A stretch of 64,000 bases of DNA from Bacteroidota bacterium (lineage in GTDB: Bacteria; Bacteroidota; Ignavibacteria; Palsa-1295). Location: positions 1,439,963 to 1,503,962 of the forward strand of contig JAFDZW010000005.1 in assembly GCA_018266755.1 (NCBI GenBank), in the 5' to 3' direction. Under the pieces are notes generated by a model. The model did not search any database, had not been told where the DNA came from, and worked only from the letters and a program-made list of their open reading frames with translations. This document shows, one piece after another, positions 7,796 to 18,150 of the stretch (position 1 is its first letter; every line of letters begins with the position of its first letter). The translations under genes were made by a program, and so were the position numbers.

Positions 7796-10700
7796 ATGCT
7801 CCTGCACCTCGACCTGGCCCTTAAATCTAGGTATCGGGGACCGTGGATTCAAGCTAATTCGTCGAAGATCGTGCACCTGACCAGACCGTATTCGCGCGCA
7901 CGGCGCATCTCCATATTTGCCGCCGTCTTATTGCTGTCCTGCTACGCAGTGCAGATCGGTGCGCAACCAAAATGGCGCATCTCCACGCCTCGCGATACGG
8001 TCAATGTTGACGCCAAAGGCAATGTAGCCAACGGGAAGATCCAGCTCTCAGCCGGCACCGATTTCTACCTGCAGATCAGCGGCACCTACAGTTTCTGGCA
8101 GTCTCAGCCTTCGAGCGGTGTCGATGCCGACTATACCTACAAAGTACCGAGTTGGAATATCTTCTCCCCGCTCCAAAATCCCCCGACATATAACTCCTCC
8201 CTCTTCGATTGGGGACTCTGGATCGACAATACAGTCACCCGCGGATACTATAAGAGTTTTTCCCCGTCCGACGCCTACCAAAGTTCGCACGTCTATACGT
8301 TGCGTATTCCGAGCCAAGCGAACAGACTTGCATTTCGCATCAAAGCGCCCTCGCAGGCATATTATAACAGTGCCTCCGGCGGACTCACGATCCGAAGTGC
8401 CCGCTGGACTGCCGGTATTGCCATCGAGAGCACCGTGCTTGATTTCGGCTCCGTGCTCGTCGGGCAGCCATCGATCAAGATCGACTCGATCGCCAGCTAC
8501 GGCATCGATCCGCTGCAAGTCGATAGCGTCGTCGTTCGTGCCATCAGTCCTGCGAACAATTCCGTCTTTACAGTCGTATCCGAAAAGGGCAACAAGTTCA
8601 CGCTGCCGAACGAATCGGCAAATGCATTTCGCGTGACGGCACAGCCGGATACCACCGGGCAGATCGTTAGCGAACTGCTTGTGTATTCCCATAACGCCGA
8701 TGCAAACAATCGCATCGTCCGCGTCAACCTGCGAGTCACCGGCGTAGCGCCAAAACTGGGTGTCGGCCCCGACTCGATCAATTTCGGCCTCGTTCGCATC
8801 GGAACGAACCCATTCGGCAAGGCATACGTCGCGAACACCGGCAGCAGCGTATTGAAGGTGACAAGTGCAACCCTCCTTCCTGCCCCTCCTCCTACAGACA
8901 CCGGAGTGTTCAGCGTCGATCCTAAGAAAGTGATCCCCTTCGATGTATTTAGTGGCGACATCGGTCAGATCAAGGTCTATTTCAATCCAAAAAAACGCGA
9001 GCATTACCACGGCAAACTGTATGTCAAAGGCATCGGCGTACCGTCCGATTCCGTCGACCTTCAGGGTGACGGTGCAGAACCTATCCCCCAGCTTTCTGCG
9101 CGAACCTTGGATTATGGTCTGGTTTATAAGGACGATGATTCGACCCAGCAGCTGACATTGCATAACGCCGGCGACTGGCCCTGTACCGTGGACAGCGCAT
9201 ATATCACCGGGACTGCAAAGGCCGCATATTCATTCGCTCCGTCGGACGTGTCGTTCTTTCTTCGATCGGATTCAACCCGTGGCTTCGATATCACGCTGCA
9301 TGCAGGCGCCGGCGTACAAGGATATTTATACGACGCATACTTTGTACTGTTGTACGACGACAATACAAAAGATTCGGTTCATCTCACCGGCATCGAAAAA
9401 GAGCCACTGCTGTCGTATGGCTCGAAGGAGTTTGATTTCGGGAAGGTAAAAGTCGGAGCTTCGTCGACGAAGCAAGTCACTACGGTTCACAATACGAGCG
9501 CCAACACAACGGCGTCGATATGGGACCAGTATGTCAGTCCCATCGATCAATATTTCTCACAAGCGGTATTATTGCCAAAAACGATCGCTCCGAATGCGAC
9601 CCTCCCGCTGATGGCAACGTTCGCTCCGCTCGGACCGGGCGCCTTTCAGGCATACATCGTCACCAACACGGCGGGGAAACGGGATTCTATTCACTTGCTT
9701 GGTATCGGAGCCGTTGCAAAAGCCATCTTCAATCCGAGCCCAATGGCATACGGCATCGTGAAGTCGGATTCGGCAGATACACTCATCTCGATTCTCCATG
9801 ATTCCGGCGATTATCCGCTCAACGTGATTCGTATCGAAATCACCGGCACCGATGCAAAAGATTTTTCCGTACTGTACCAAACGAACGGAAAGACGCCGGT
9901 GCTGCCCTATACGATCCAGGAAGATACTACCATGCCGATCGAAGTACGATTCGTGACGCATGCCCGTACCGGCTTGGTACACCGTGCAACACTCTGTGTG
10001 TACTATGACGACTCGACAAGCGACTGCATTCCGCTCGAAGCGATCGAGGAGGCACAATATCTGCAGTTCGGCCAGACATCCGTTGACTTCGGAAAGGTTC
10101 GTGTCAAGACTACCGCACTGCAAAATGCGATCTTCAAAAATTATTCCGGCAAACCACTCTCGGTCGATTCGGTATCCGTTACCGGCAACGCCTTCCGCGT
10201 CTTGAATCAACTCGGACCAGTAGCATCGCGCGATAGCGGCGCCGTCGGCGTTACCTTCACGCCGGCTACACGAGGACCGTACGTCGGCTACCTCACCGGA
10301 CGTGGCGGCGACTTCCGTACCGATTCCATCCAGGTTCGTGGCACCGGTGTAGCTCCAATCCCAGCATTTTTGCCTGATACCGTGATCGATTTCGGCATCG
10401 TCCAACTCGGAGCGCCGAATTCGAAACCCCTGTCGCTGCTGAACATCGGCGACTTTAAGTTACACGCAACCGATATCCGCATCATCGGTGATCCGTATGG
10501 CGAGTTCTCCTATGCGAAGCTGAGCGGCTTCGATCCGACTCAGGATACGGTCGACGTCAATGCGTCGCCGTCTCAATATCTGGTGACGTTCACCCCGTCG
10601 CAGCCGCTTGTGTTTCATACGGCGCGTTTGCTCTTTACCTTCGACGACAGTTCGCAACGCATTATTGTCCTCAAAGGCTACGACGAATCTCCGTATCTGG

Positions 10701-12103
10701 TGCTCGATGTCGATACGCTGAACTTCGGCAAGGTCAGGATCGGCAGTGCACCGAGCGACAGCATTCGGTTAGTCAGTACGTCGCACGATACGCTGACGGC
10801 GTATAATGTGTCGCTTAACGGCGCTGTGGAATTTACGGCGGCCCCGTTGGCGTCGACCATGCCCGTCCCGCCTCGCACCCTTTTCGGAATCGCGGTAACT
10901 TTCAAGCCACTGACGATCGGCTCCTTTGCGGCGCGGCTGACAATGATCAACGATTCGTCGCGGCATCCGGATACCACATTCATTTATGGTGTCGGTGCAA
11001 AAGCGATCCCGACGTTCCTTGCGGATTCTGCGACACACATCGATACGCTCGACTTTGGCGCGATGTTTAATGGATATAGTGCCACTCGAACAATCATGCT
11101 TGCAGACAGCGGCAACTGGGAAATCAACACCCTCAGCTCGACGCCGACCGGAGCCAATGCCGGTGATTTCACGCCTAACTTCCCCCAACAGTTTACGATT
11201 GCACCGGGGGGCGGGCGCACGATCTCGATCACATACAAAGCCTCGACCGCATTTCAAGCAGGGGCGCGTACTGCGAAGATCGACTTCATCATGGACGATA
11301 GCTCGACGTTCACGCTCTACCTCAAGGCACAGGACATTCCGCCGATCCCCGTCCAACTCAAATTCGACAATATGTCGATGCGACCGGCCGATGTCGTATA
11401 TCCGAATCTGCGTCTGCGTTCGACCGTGCCCGATTCTCTGAAGCTCAATCATCTTTCGGGTGTTGTCACGTGGGATCCTGCCGTCGCGGCCATGCTTGGC
11501 GCGAGCGTGAGTCCGCAATTGCAGACCCAGTCGAGCACCTGGACACTCGTACAGGCACCGAACGACCCGCCGGGACAACTTACCTACGATCTCTACGATA
11601 GCCTTGGAAGCGGACATTTATCCGCTCCGTCATCGCTTATCCGAATGAAATTCAAAGCAACGGCCAATGCAAAGACCGGCGCGCAAACGACGCTCACGCA
11701 TTCGGTCGTTTCTTTCCCCTACAGAAATGAAGTCACTCCGCTTGAAACGCAGGGTGTACTCATCGTTGACGATGTCTGTGGGAATACGCATCTGGTCGCC
11801 AACGGAAGTTCTACCGCGAACTTCATCGAGATGAATATGCCGAATCCGTTCGGAGCAAGCGCAGAGAATGACGTAACCACGATCCCATTCAACGTCGGAT
11901 CGGATGGGACGTCCGTTACCATTCGCATTCTCGACGTCACCGGTGCGGAAGTATCGCGACCGATCGATCACCAGAGCTTTGCCCACGGATTTTATAATCT
12001 GCAACTCTCAGGCCAGGAGCTGCCGAATAGCGGCGTGTACTTCTATGAGTTCAAGGCTGGCGCCGATGCACCGGTTGTCAGAAAGATGCTGGTCACGAAG
12101 TGA
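7796..12103 (+). CDS. choice-of-anchor D repeat protein with T9SS sorting domain
   Basis: 1,435 residues. After a signal segment (ISIFAAVLLLSCYAVQIGAQ) comes a ~180-residue beta-rich region, then at least nine ~100-residue Ig-like repeats of the ASPM/HYDIN (choice-of-anchor D) type. Each opens with a [LVI][DN][FY]G.V..G signature (for example LDFGSVLVGQPS, INFGLVRIG, VDFGKVRV, LNFGKVRIG). A cohesin-like stretch (about 1180-1300) and a type A T9SS sorting domain (ILDVTGAEV...YFYEFKAG...KMLVTK) end it. It is probably a fibrous cell-surface or secreted protein. The N-terminus before the signal is long; a GTG at 7871 would give a normal signal peptide and may be the true start. Confidence 0.85.
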   Translation: MLLHLDLALKSRYRGPWIQANSSKIVHLTRPYSRARRISIFAAVLLLSCYAVQIGAQPKWRISTPRDTVNVDAKGNVANGKIQLSAGTDFYLQISGTYSFWQSQPSSGVDADYTYKVPSWNIFSPLQNPPTYNSSLFDWGLWIDNTVTRGYYKSFSPSDAYQSSHVYTLRIPSQANRLAFRIKAPSQAYYNSASGGLTIRSARWTAGIAIESTVLDFGSVLVGQPSIKIDSIASYGIDPLQVDSVVVRAISPANNSVFTVVSEKGNKFTLPNESANAFRVTAQPDTTGQIVSELLVYSHNADANNRIVRVNLRVTGVAPKLGVGPDSINFGLVRIGTNPFGKAYVANTGSSVLKVTSATLLPAPPPTDTGVFSVDPKKVIPFDVFSGDIGQIKVYFNPKKREHYHGKLYVKGIGVPSDSVDLQGDGAEPIPQLSARTLDYGLVYKDDDSTQQLTLHNAGDWPCTVDSAYITGTAKAAYSFAPSDVSFFLRSDSTRGFDITLHAGAGVQGYLYDAYFVLLYDDNTKDSVHLTGIEKEPLLSYGSKEFDFGKVKVGASSTKQVTTVHNTSANTTASIWDQYVSPIDQYFSQAVLLPKTIAPNATLPLMATFAPLGPGAFQAYIVTNTAGKRDSIHLLGIGAVAKAIFNPSPMAYGIVKSDSADTLISILHDSGDYPLNVIRIEITGTDAKDFSVLYQTNGKTPVLPYTIQEDTTMPIEVRFVTHARTGLVHRATLCVYYDDSTSDCIPLEAIEEAQYLQFGQTSVDFGKVRVKTTALQNAIFKNYSGKPLSVDSVSVTGNAFRVLNQLGPVASRDSGAVGVTFTPATRGPYVGYLTGRGGDFRTDSIQVRGTGVAPIPAFLPDTVIDFGIVQLGAPNSKPLSLLNIGDFKLHATDIRIIGDPYGEFSYAKLSGFDPTQDTVDVNASPSQYLVTFTPSQPLVFHTARLLFTFDDSSQRIIVLKGYDESPYLVLDVDTLNFGKVRIGSAPSDSIRLVSTSHDTLTAYNVSLNGAVEFTAAPLASTMPVPPRTLFGIAVTFKPLTIGSFAARLTMINDSSRHPDTTFIYGVGAKAIPTFLADSATHIDTLDFGAMFNGYSATRTIMLADSGNWEINTLSSTPTGANAGDFTPNFPQQFTIAPGGGRTISITYKASTAFQAGARTAKIDFIMDDSSTFTLYLKAQDIPPIPVQLKFDNMSMRPADVVYPNLRLRSTVPDSLKLNHLSGVVTWDPAVAAMLGASVSPQLQTQSSTWTLVQAPNDPPGQLTYDLYDSLGSGHLSAPSSLIRMKFKATANAKTGAQTTLTHSVVSFPYRNEVTPLETQGVLIVDDVCGNTHLVANGSSTANFIEMNMPNPFGASAENDVTTIPFNVGSDGTSVTIRILDVTGAEVSRPIDHQSFAHGFYNLQLSGQELPNSGVYFYEFKAGADAPVVRKMLVTK

Positions 12104-12733
12104 TCAATCTCCGACCGTTTCACGAGGCATTTGTTCCCAGTGCGCCTCGTGGCGGAGGGCATCGTCCAGAAGGCGCATATACTCGGTTTGACTGACCGTG
12201 TAGAGTCCGAACTGCTTTAGATGCTCACTTTCCATCTGTGCGTCGAGTACTCGGAATCCTCCTACCCGAAGCCGCTCGACAAGCGAAACTAACGCAACCT
12301 GCGACGCATACGGACGTCTGCTGAACATCGATTCGCCGCAGAACGCCGCGCCGAGCACCAGACCGTATAACCCTCCGACCAATTCATCGCCGTCGAACAC
12401 TTCGATCGAATGCGCGATCCCCATCTCGTGCAGACGACAATAGAGGCCGATCAGCTCTTCGGAGATCCATATTTCATCCGGAGCTCGATCGCCGTGTCGC
12501 GAACACCCTCGCATAACTGCCTCGAACGCAAGGTCGGATGTGACGCGAAACGAAGATGAGGCGATGAATTTGGCGAGTGATTTTCGGACCGCGAACCGTT
12601 CGTCGAGTGGAATAATACCACGCGGATCGTAATGGTAGAATCCGATCTCGCCGTGGATGCCGGCAGCCATTGGGAAATATCCTGCGCGGTAGGCGCCAAC
12701 GATCAACTCAGGCGTGATCGCATCCCGACTCAT
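12104..12733 (-). CDS. aat: leucyl/phenylalanyl-tRNA-protein transferase
   Basis: 209 residues matching the Aat family along its length: LIVGAYRAGYFPMA at the N-terminus, FYHYDPRGIIPLDE, the signature LVGGLYGLVLGAAFCGESMFSR, then ASQVALVSLVERLR and LDAQMESEHLKQFG. Aat moves Leu or Phe from tRNA to N-terminal Arg/Lys of proteins, marking them for ClpS/ClpAP degradation. Its start overlaps the stop of the upstream VWA-OmpA gene by 4 bases (ATGA), so the two are translationally coupled. Catalytic regions are intact. Confidence 0.95.
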   Translation of the reverse strand: MSRDAITPELIVGAYRAGYFPMAAGIHGEIGFYHYDPRGIIPLDERFAVRKSLAKFIASSSFRVTSDLAFEAVMRGCSRHGDRAPDEIWISEELIGLYCRLHEMGIAHSIEVFDGDELVGGLYGLVLGAAFCGESMFSRRPYASQVALVSLVERLRVGGFRVLDAQMESEHLKQFGLYTVSQTEYMRLLDDALRHEAHWEQMPRETVGD

Positions 12734-14130
12734 TTGGCAAGAATCAAGAACTCGATACGACGATTGAGTCTGCGCCCTTCTTCGGTGGAGTTGGTGGCGA
12801 TCGGTCGGGTATCGCCGTAACCTGCAACTTCGAGTCTCGACGGTTGAATGCCGCTGCCGATCAGATAATTTCGCACTGCTTCTGCGCGTTTTTGCGAGAG
12901 CTCCATATTCTTCTCATGCGGCCCGGTCGAATCGGCATGACCTTCGATCCGCAGCTTCATCGTCGGACGAACAAAGAGCAAGCGGACGACACGTTCGAGC
13001 TCTTCGATAAATTCCTGTGCAAGCGACGCCTGGTTTGGCTGGAACAGCAGGTCTTCGAATACAAATCGTTTCCCTTCGTCGAGCGCCTGAAGTTTTCGTG
13101 AGGCGAGCGGCGATTGATCGTCGCTGCGAAGAATATCGAGCCGGACGCTGTCGGGAGCGAGCGTCGATTGCGAAAGATACCGCAGGGCATACAGGCTCGT
13201 GATGTTCGACGCGACTTGCGTAATCACGCTATCGAACGGCTTGTGAATATCGAAACTGGCGCCTTCGGTCGCACCGGACATTTGCTGGTATTCCGTGAAT
13301 TCGGGCGGGGTGATCGTGATCAGTTTTATTTCATGATCATACAGAAACTCACCCATTGAGGCTGTCGTGAAATCCGTGGTGCCGTCGCCATGCTCGCCTT
13401 TGAGATGATATTGGGCATCGGAAATGACGATCGCTAACTTTAACGCGATATTGCGCATCGGCATCTTGGTGGCCGCATGTATTCCTTCGAGCGCATTTTC
13501 TTTGATATCGCCCCCTCCCATCGCTTCGATATCGCTGATCCACTTTTCGAACTCGGCAATATCTTCGGTCATGTGCGGACTCACCCAGTCGATGGTATCG
13601 CTGAAACGGACTAAACCGAGACGGAAGTCGAATCCATGTGTACGCAGTTGTTCGGAGAATCGGCGGACGTTATCTTTCACCGTCGCGATCAGATCGCGCA
13701 TCGATGCGGTTTGATCGATGACGAAGACGATATCGACCGGGACACGGTTCGATGCACTGATCAGATCGAGCGAGATGATCGGCCGCTGGATCCCATTCTC
13801 CATGACGATCATATCCTCTTTCTTCAGATTGCCGACGAACGCATTGTGATCGTTGAGGGCGCTGAAGATGACGCTCATTTGCGGGAAGTGCGTAATATCG
13901 ACACTCTTGATTTCGAAGAAGACATTCCCCTTTATGCTGTGCAAACCGGACCCACCTCTGTGCCGGGATACCGAGTCGCGTCTGTGGGAAACCTCCTGGG
14001 CGTTGGCACGGGACAGGAGCCCGAGCGTCGCAAGCAACGCCAGTAACACTATATGATAGAATGGTTTGCGCAAGAGCGTCGTCGGCAGTCTTCGATCTGG
14101 GATACCCATACAACCCAAAAACTCGCCCAA
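12730..14130 (-). CDS. von Willebrand factor A domain protein with C-terminal OmpA domain
   Basis: 466 residues. Signal segment FYHIVLLALLATLGLLSRANAQ (about 24-45). A VWA domain starts about 131 (VDIVFVIDQTASM) with the MIDAS triad D139-x-T141-x-S143, and a GGGDIKENALEG loop follows. The last ~110 residues are a peptidoglycan-binding OmpA domain (LRIEGHADSTGPHEKN, GYGDTRPIATNSTEEGRRLNRRIEF). It is likely a periplasmic or outer-membrane protein that tethers to peptidoglycan and binds a partner through the metal site. An internal ATG at residue 8 is an alternative start. It is coupled to aat by a 4-base overlap, an unusual partnership with no clear functional reason. Confidence 0.85.
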   Translation of the reverse strand: MGEFLGCMGIPDRRLPTTLLRKPFYHIVLLALLATLGLLSRANAQEVSHRRDSVSRHRGGSGLHSIKGNVFFEIKSVDITHFPQMSVIFSALNDHNAFVGNLKKEDMIVMENGIQRPIISLDLISASNRVPVDIVFVIDQTASMRDLIATVKDNVRRFSEQLRTHGFDFRLGLVRFSDTIDWVSPHMTEDIAEFEKWISDIEAMGGGDIKENALEGIHAATKMPMRNIALKLAIVISDAQYHLKGEHGDGTTDFTTASMGEFLYDHEIKLITITPPEFTEYQQMSGATEGASFDIHKPFDSVITQVASNITSLYALRYLSQSTLAPDSVRLDILRSDDQSPLASRKLQALDEGKRFVFEDLLFQPNQASLAQEFIEELERVVRLLFVRPTMKLRIEGHADSTGPHEKNMELSQKRAEAVRNYLIGSGIQPSRLEVAGYGDTRPIATNSTEEGRRLNRRIEFLILAK

Positions 14131-14206
14131 TGTTACACAAAAGTAGAAGAACTCTTTCGAGATTGCATTTGAAACTCTTTACGTGAGCGTGTGTCTTTGG
14201 AATAGA

Positions 14207-15985
14207 ATGATAACTCGGATATCGACCATCGTTTTATTGGTACTGCTCGGTACCGCCTCACTGGCGAGCTCCGCGTGGAAACAGGTCGTCCGATTCAAAC
14301 AACCGGCATCGTGTGCATTCTTCTTCGACGCATCGCACGGATTGGTCGGCCTCGGTTCGATCAATCTTGATAAGCAATCACGCACCGGCATTTATTTGAC
14401 GACCGATGCCGGGCTTTCTTGGACGCAGTGTGCAATTCCGTCGAATATCGGTGCGATCACTTCGATCTATATGCAATCGAAAACCGTCGGGTATGCCTCC
14501 GTCATGTTCGGCCCGTATGCACTGTTACAGACGATCGACGGCGGCCTTACATGGAACGGGATCAAGAATCAGGACGGATTTGGGAGCACCTGTGTGTATG
14601 CGACCCCTACCGCGATCACGATGACAAGCTGGTTTGCGACCGGCGGTTCGTCAATCAATGGCGGACAAACGTTTTCCCAAGTGCTTTTTAGCCAGGACAA
14701 CTCCGACCGAAGTAATGGCATCGACTTTCTCGACGATCGCAACGGAGTCGTCACTATGGGGCCGGATGCCACTCGGTGGACCGCCCCCGATTCGTACACA
14801 TATTATACGACCGACGGCGGAGTCACGTGGAAGCGTGGGGGCATGCTCTATGAATCGTGGGGAGTGTATGCCGACAAACAAACTGGCAATTACTTCTCCA
14901 TGGCCGAAGATGCAGCCAACAATCCAGGGAATACACTCTACTGGTCTCGTGACGGAGGAAAATCCTGGAGCGCACGATACGGCTTCAACAAGCTCGAATT
15001 CACAGGCCACATTGCCGGGGTTGGGAAGACGATGTATGTTCAAACCGCAGTCTCGAATTTGGGCAACATGGGTTTGTACCGCTCGGATGACGATGGCGCG
15101 ACGTGGCATCGTGTCTTCGGGCCATCCAACACTCGCGACAGCAGATTCTTTGTGACCGGCTGCCGAGGCGAAGTCGTGTATGCATTCGATAATACAGGCG
15201 GCGTGTGGCTTACCACCGATGGTGGCGATGGCACGCTTATTCCCGCCCCATATATCGGCGCGATCAATGCTGTGCGTGCCGGACAAAGCACACTGATCCC
15301 GATCAAGTACGATACCCTGACCGTCCCGACGATCATTCCAGAACTCGCCGGAAGCATCCTCCTCAATGATAATCTTCTCACACCCGATTCTCTGGAGTTC
15401 ACCGGTTCGCAATTCGCCGATAGCGTCAGCTTCGATACGATCTACCGCTCGCAAACGGGCGTGTGGTCGTATGACATCAAATTCAAACCGAAGACCAAGC
15501 TTACCGGGTCGTCCACGCTTCCGATGTTTCAGATACGCGCTCGAGCGTATCTGACCGATACGAACCATACGACGGTCGATCTCGGGCCTATGTTTATTGT
15601 GAACGGTTCGATTTCAACGGAGCTGATGGACTGCCCGACAATACAGGGATCCGTCAACGGGGCGTTCGATCTGTTAATGGCATGCGGCGATACTACGTTA
15701 TATCAGTATCTCCGTGGGGTATCCGTTCAGACAATGTTCTCGGTGTACCCCAACCCCGCGCGAGATATGATTACGCTCAGCGGCCAATTACCTGCTGCAA
15801 TGAGTATGCAAGTAACGTTCTACTCCGAGGACGGACGCGAGGTCAGTGCCACCGAGTTCTCCCACGCTGCAGGGCATCTTGAGCAACACATTTCTACGAA
15901 CGCGCTGCCGGCCGGTTCGTATCTGATGCAGATCCGTACCGTACTTGGCGGCACATATACGCTCAAAGTGAATATCGAGCGTTGA
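14207..15985 (+). CDS. Ycf48/BNR-repeat secreted protein with T9SS sorting domain
   Basis: 592 residues from the ATG at 14207 (MITRISTIVLLVLLGTASLASSAW, a normal signal peptide); a GTG at 14183 would add eight residues. The body has beta-propeller repeats of the BNR/Ycf48 kind: TDAGLSWTQC, IDGGLTWNGI, TDGGVTWKRG, RDGGKSWSAR, DDGATWHRV. A cohesin-like stretch follows (about 355-460). The end is a T9SS sorting domain (VYPNPARDMITLSG...GSYLMQIRTVLGGTYTLKVNIER). The protein is likely exported to the cell surface. The ligand or enzymatic role is unknown; sialidase catalytic residues were not recognised. Confidence 0.82.
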   Translation: MITRISTIVLLVLLGTASLASSAWKQVVRFKQPASCAFFFDASHGLVGLGSINLDKQSRTGIYLTTDAGLSWTQCAIPSNIGAITSIYMQSKTVGYASVMFGPYALLQTIDGGLTWNGIKNQDGFGSTCVYATPTAITMTSWFATGGSSINGGQTFSQVLFSQDNSDRSNGIDFLDDRNGVVTMGPDATRWTAPDSYTYYTTDGGVTWKRGGMLYESWGVYADKQTGNYFSMAEDAANNPGNTLYWSRDGGKSWSARYGFNKLEFTGHIAGVGKTMYVQTAVSNLGNMGLYRSDDDGATWHRVFGPSNTRDSRFFVTGCRGEVVYAFDNTGGVWLTTDGGDGTLIPAPYIGAINAVRAGQSTLIPIKYDTLTVPTIIPELAGSILLNDNLLTPDSLEFTGSQFADSVSFDTIYRSQTGVWSYDIKFKPKTKLTGSSTLPMFQIRARAYLTDTNHTTVDLGPMFIVNGSISTELMDCPTIQGSVNGAFDLLMACGDTTLYQYLRGVSVQTMFSVYPNPARDMITLSGQLPAAMSMQVTFYSEDGREVSATEFSHAAGHLEQHISTNALPAGSYLMQIRTVLGGTYTLKVNIER

Positions 15986-15995
15986 TCTGCTATCG

Positions 15996-18062
15996 TTAGC
16001 GGGCTACTCTGACTTTCGTCGTCAATACGGATTCATCGCCAACGTATCGCACCAAGTAGACTCCGTCTGCAATATCGCTTGTCGATAAAGTCCCTTCCTG
16101 TATCCCAGCTCCGAACGTGAGCGTTCGGAGGGTTCGTCCGAGTATATCCACGAGATCGAGACGACCGGTCGATCCATGCAAACCTGTGACCGAACAGAGA
16201 ATGCTGCGGCTGCCATTGTCATACCGAGCATGAAGCTCGCTCGCAACATTGTTGGTAGATGCAGGCACCGAAAGTTGCGGATCAAAATGCAACTGATGGA
16301 AATTCAGGATCACCGCCTCATTATCGAACCCGAGCGAATCAATCGTATACGGATATGACTGAGCAAACAGTTGGTCGCGCTGGGTATTTTGCAATACGAT
16401 TGTATCTTTCTGCGTGCCGTGGTACACAAAGAATCGTACCGGCATCGTGAAATGATCTCGAGTCGTTTGGCTCTGAACGATATGGACATTCAACATTCCC
16501 GCTGGCGACTGTCCCCAACCGATATCATACACCGGATGCCCGGGACCGTAGATCCACTCATCGATAAATTCGGTAAGATCCATGCCAAGCTCCGAGCTCA
16601 TGACCCGCTTGAAGTCCTCCGTCGTCGCTGTGGAATATGCGAAGGTATCGGTATAATCGCGCAACGCTTTGAAAAAGAGTGCGTCGTTGTTTACCTGCCG
16701 ACGTAGCATGTGAATAACTGACCCGGCCTTTGAGTAAAATAGGAGGGTCGTTGGCAAACCGAACATATCATCCGCTCCAGGCGGATCGTAGATCGGAACG
16801 GTGCTGTCTGCCGAATTGGAGTACAGGTATTGGTTTGCTGCATTCTGCATAGTACTGACATACCACCCATCTCCACCCCATCCTTCAGTCCAGATTGCCT
16901 CCGAGAACGTTGCAAAGCCTTCGTTCAGCCAAATGTCCTTGAACGTCTCGCACGTCACTTTGTCGCCAAACCAGTGATGTGCCATTTCGTGAGCCATCCC
17001 TTGTTCATCGTCCGTTCGGATCCATACACGATTGACTGAGGTGATCGACTGATGTTCCTGTCCGCCGGCCCAAAACTGTTGCAGCACCACTTGCCCATAC
17101 TTTTTGAATGGGTAATCGCCATATCGCGATTCGAAGTTGGACATGATCGATGCCGTATTCCGGAACGAGTGACGCGCATTGTACCACGATCCGTCGGTGA
17201 TACTGTCTTGCAAATAATCTTCCGGCCAGGCATAGTACACGAGCGGCACGGTATCGGCGGGGTTACTCAAACGATGATACGTATCTCCCCAAACCGTATA
17301 GACGCTTGCGTCCGCAACCATCAAATACGTCGCGATCGGTCGGTCGCTGCGCCAGTGCCAGCGGGTTGAGTTGGCATCGTAGGCGGTCTTCTCGATCAGG
17401 TCGCCGTTCGATGCGGTGGTAATGCCATTGGGTGCGATGATCGTGATATCCGCATCGGCTTTGTCATACGGCAAGTCCACGCACGGCATCCACGACCGCG
17501 CATCGAGCGGTTCGCTCATCGTGTACATAATATCCTCGGCGATGCGCACCGTATCGTTCCCATTCAACGTACCGACGAACTGACCTTTCGGATAGAAATA
17601 CGCTCCTCGTTGGGTGGTATTTGTGCGATGATATGCAATCGACACGACAATGTCCGTCCCAACCTGACGAAACGAAGCATCGATCGGGATCACAAGCGTT
17701 TCGTTCGTATCCGGTTGGGGCACGGGCGATACGGCAATCCCGTTCACGGTCACAGTATCGATCGTCATCAGCGCTGCATCGAGCGTAATACTCGGGACCG
17801 CATCGAGTAATCGAAGCGTGATAATATTCTTTGCGGCAAACTGTTGCGACTTGATCTCGAATGCGTGACGCCAATCGAGCGTAAGATCGTATTTACGTAC
17901 GTCAAATGGGCGCTTCGGCAGCGTCGGGAATGCCTGCGGTCGTTCGATCGGCGCGCCATAGAGGAACACCGAGTTGCTGCGGGTCGTCGAGTGCGCATCG
18001 CGCACCAGTGACATCGCAAGCAGAAGGCATACAATACTTGAAGACAGGGTTCGTATGTTCAT
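15996..18062 (-). CDS. M1-family metallopeptidase with T9SS sorting domain
   Basis: 688 residues from the ATG at 18062. That start follows the signal peptide pattern MNIRTLSSSIVCLLLAMSLV and avoids a frame that would run back into a terminator hairpin at 18084-18129. Gluzincin zinc site: HEMAHHW (His358, Glu359, His362) with Glu381 in LNEGFATF, 18 residues later. The upstream GGQEHQ takes the place of the GAMEN exopeptidase motif. A C-terminal T9SS domain (LVDILGRTLRTLTFGAG...TTKVRVAR) sends it to the surface. M1 enzymes remove N-terminal amino acids from peptides. The altered GAMEN motif is noteworthy, but the general acid/base Glu is retained. Confidence 0.9.
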   Translation of the reverse strand: MNIRTLSSSIVCLLLAMSLVRDAHSTTRSNSVFLYGAPIERPQAFPTLPKRPFDVRKYDLTLDWRHAFEIKSQQFAAKNIITLRLLDAVPSITLDAALMTIDTVTVNGIAVSPVPQPDTNETLVIPIDASFRQVGTDIVVSIAYHRTNTTQRGAYFYPKGQFVGTLNGNDTVRIAEDIMYTMSEPLDARSWMPCVDLPYDKADADITIIAPNGITTASNGDLIEKTAYDANSTRWHWRSDRPIATYLMVADASVYTVWGDTYHRLSNPADTVPLVYYAWPEDYLQDSITDGSWYNARHSFRNTASIMSNFESRYGDYPFKKYGQVVLQQFWAGGQEHQSITSVNRVWIRTDDEQGMAHEMAHHWFGDKVTCETFKDIWLNEGFATFSEAIWTEGWGGDGWYVSTMQNAANQYLYSNSADSTVPIYDPPGADDMFGLPTTLLFYSKAGSVIHMLRRQVNNDALFFKALRDYTDTFAYSTATTEDFKRVMSSELGMDLTEFIDEWIYGPGHPVYDIGWGQSPAGMLNVHIVQSQTTRDHFTMPVRFFVYHGTQKDTIVLQNTQRDQLFAQSYPYTIDSLGFDNEAVILNFHQLHFDPQLSVPASTNNVASELHARYDNGSRSILCSVTGLHGSTGRLDLVDILGRTLRTLTFGAGIQEGTLSTSDIADGVYLVRYVGDESVLTTKVRVAR

Positions 18063-18083
18063 AGCCGATCTAGTAAAAAGGAA

Positions 18084-18129
18084 AAGACACCTGACGCACT
18101 TCCTTGGGGGAAAGAACATCAGGTGTCTT
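18084..18129 (-). terminator. rho-independent terminator of the BNR protein gene
   Basis: An 11-bp perfect inverted repeat (AAGACACCTGA 18084-18094, TCAGGTGTCTT 18119-18129). On the minus strand it is followed by TTTTCCTTTTT. It lies just after the gene at 18151-20700. Confidence 0.8.
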
Positions 18130-18150
18130 GGGGAAACTCAAGAGTTTGTA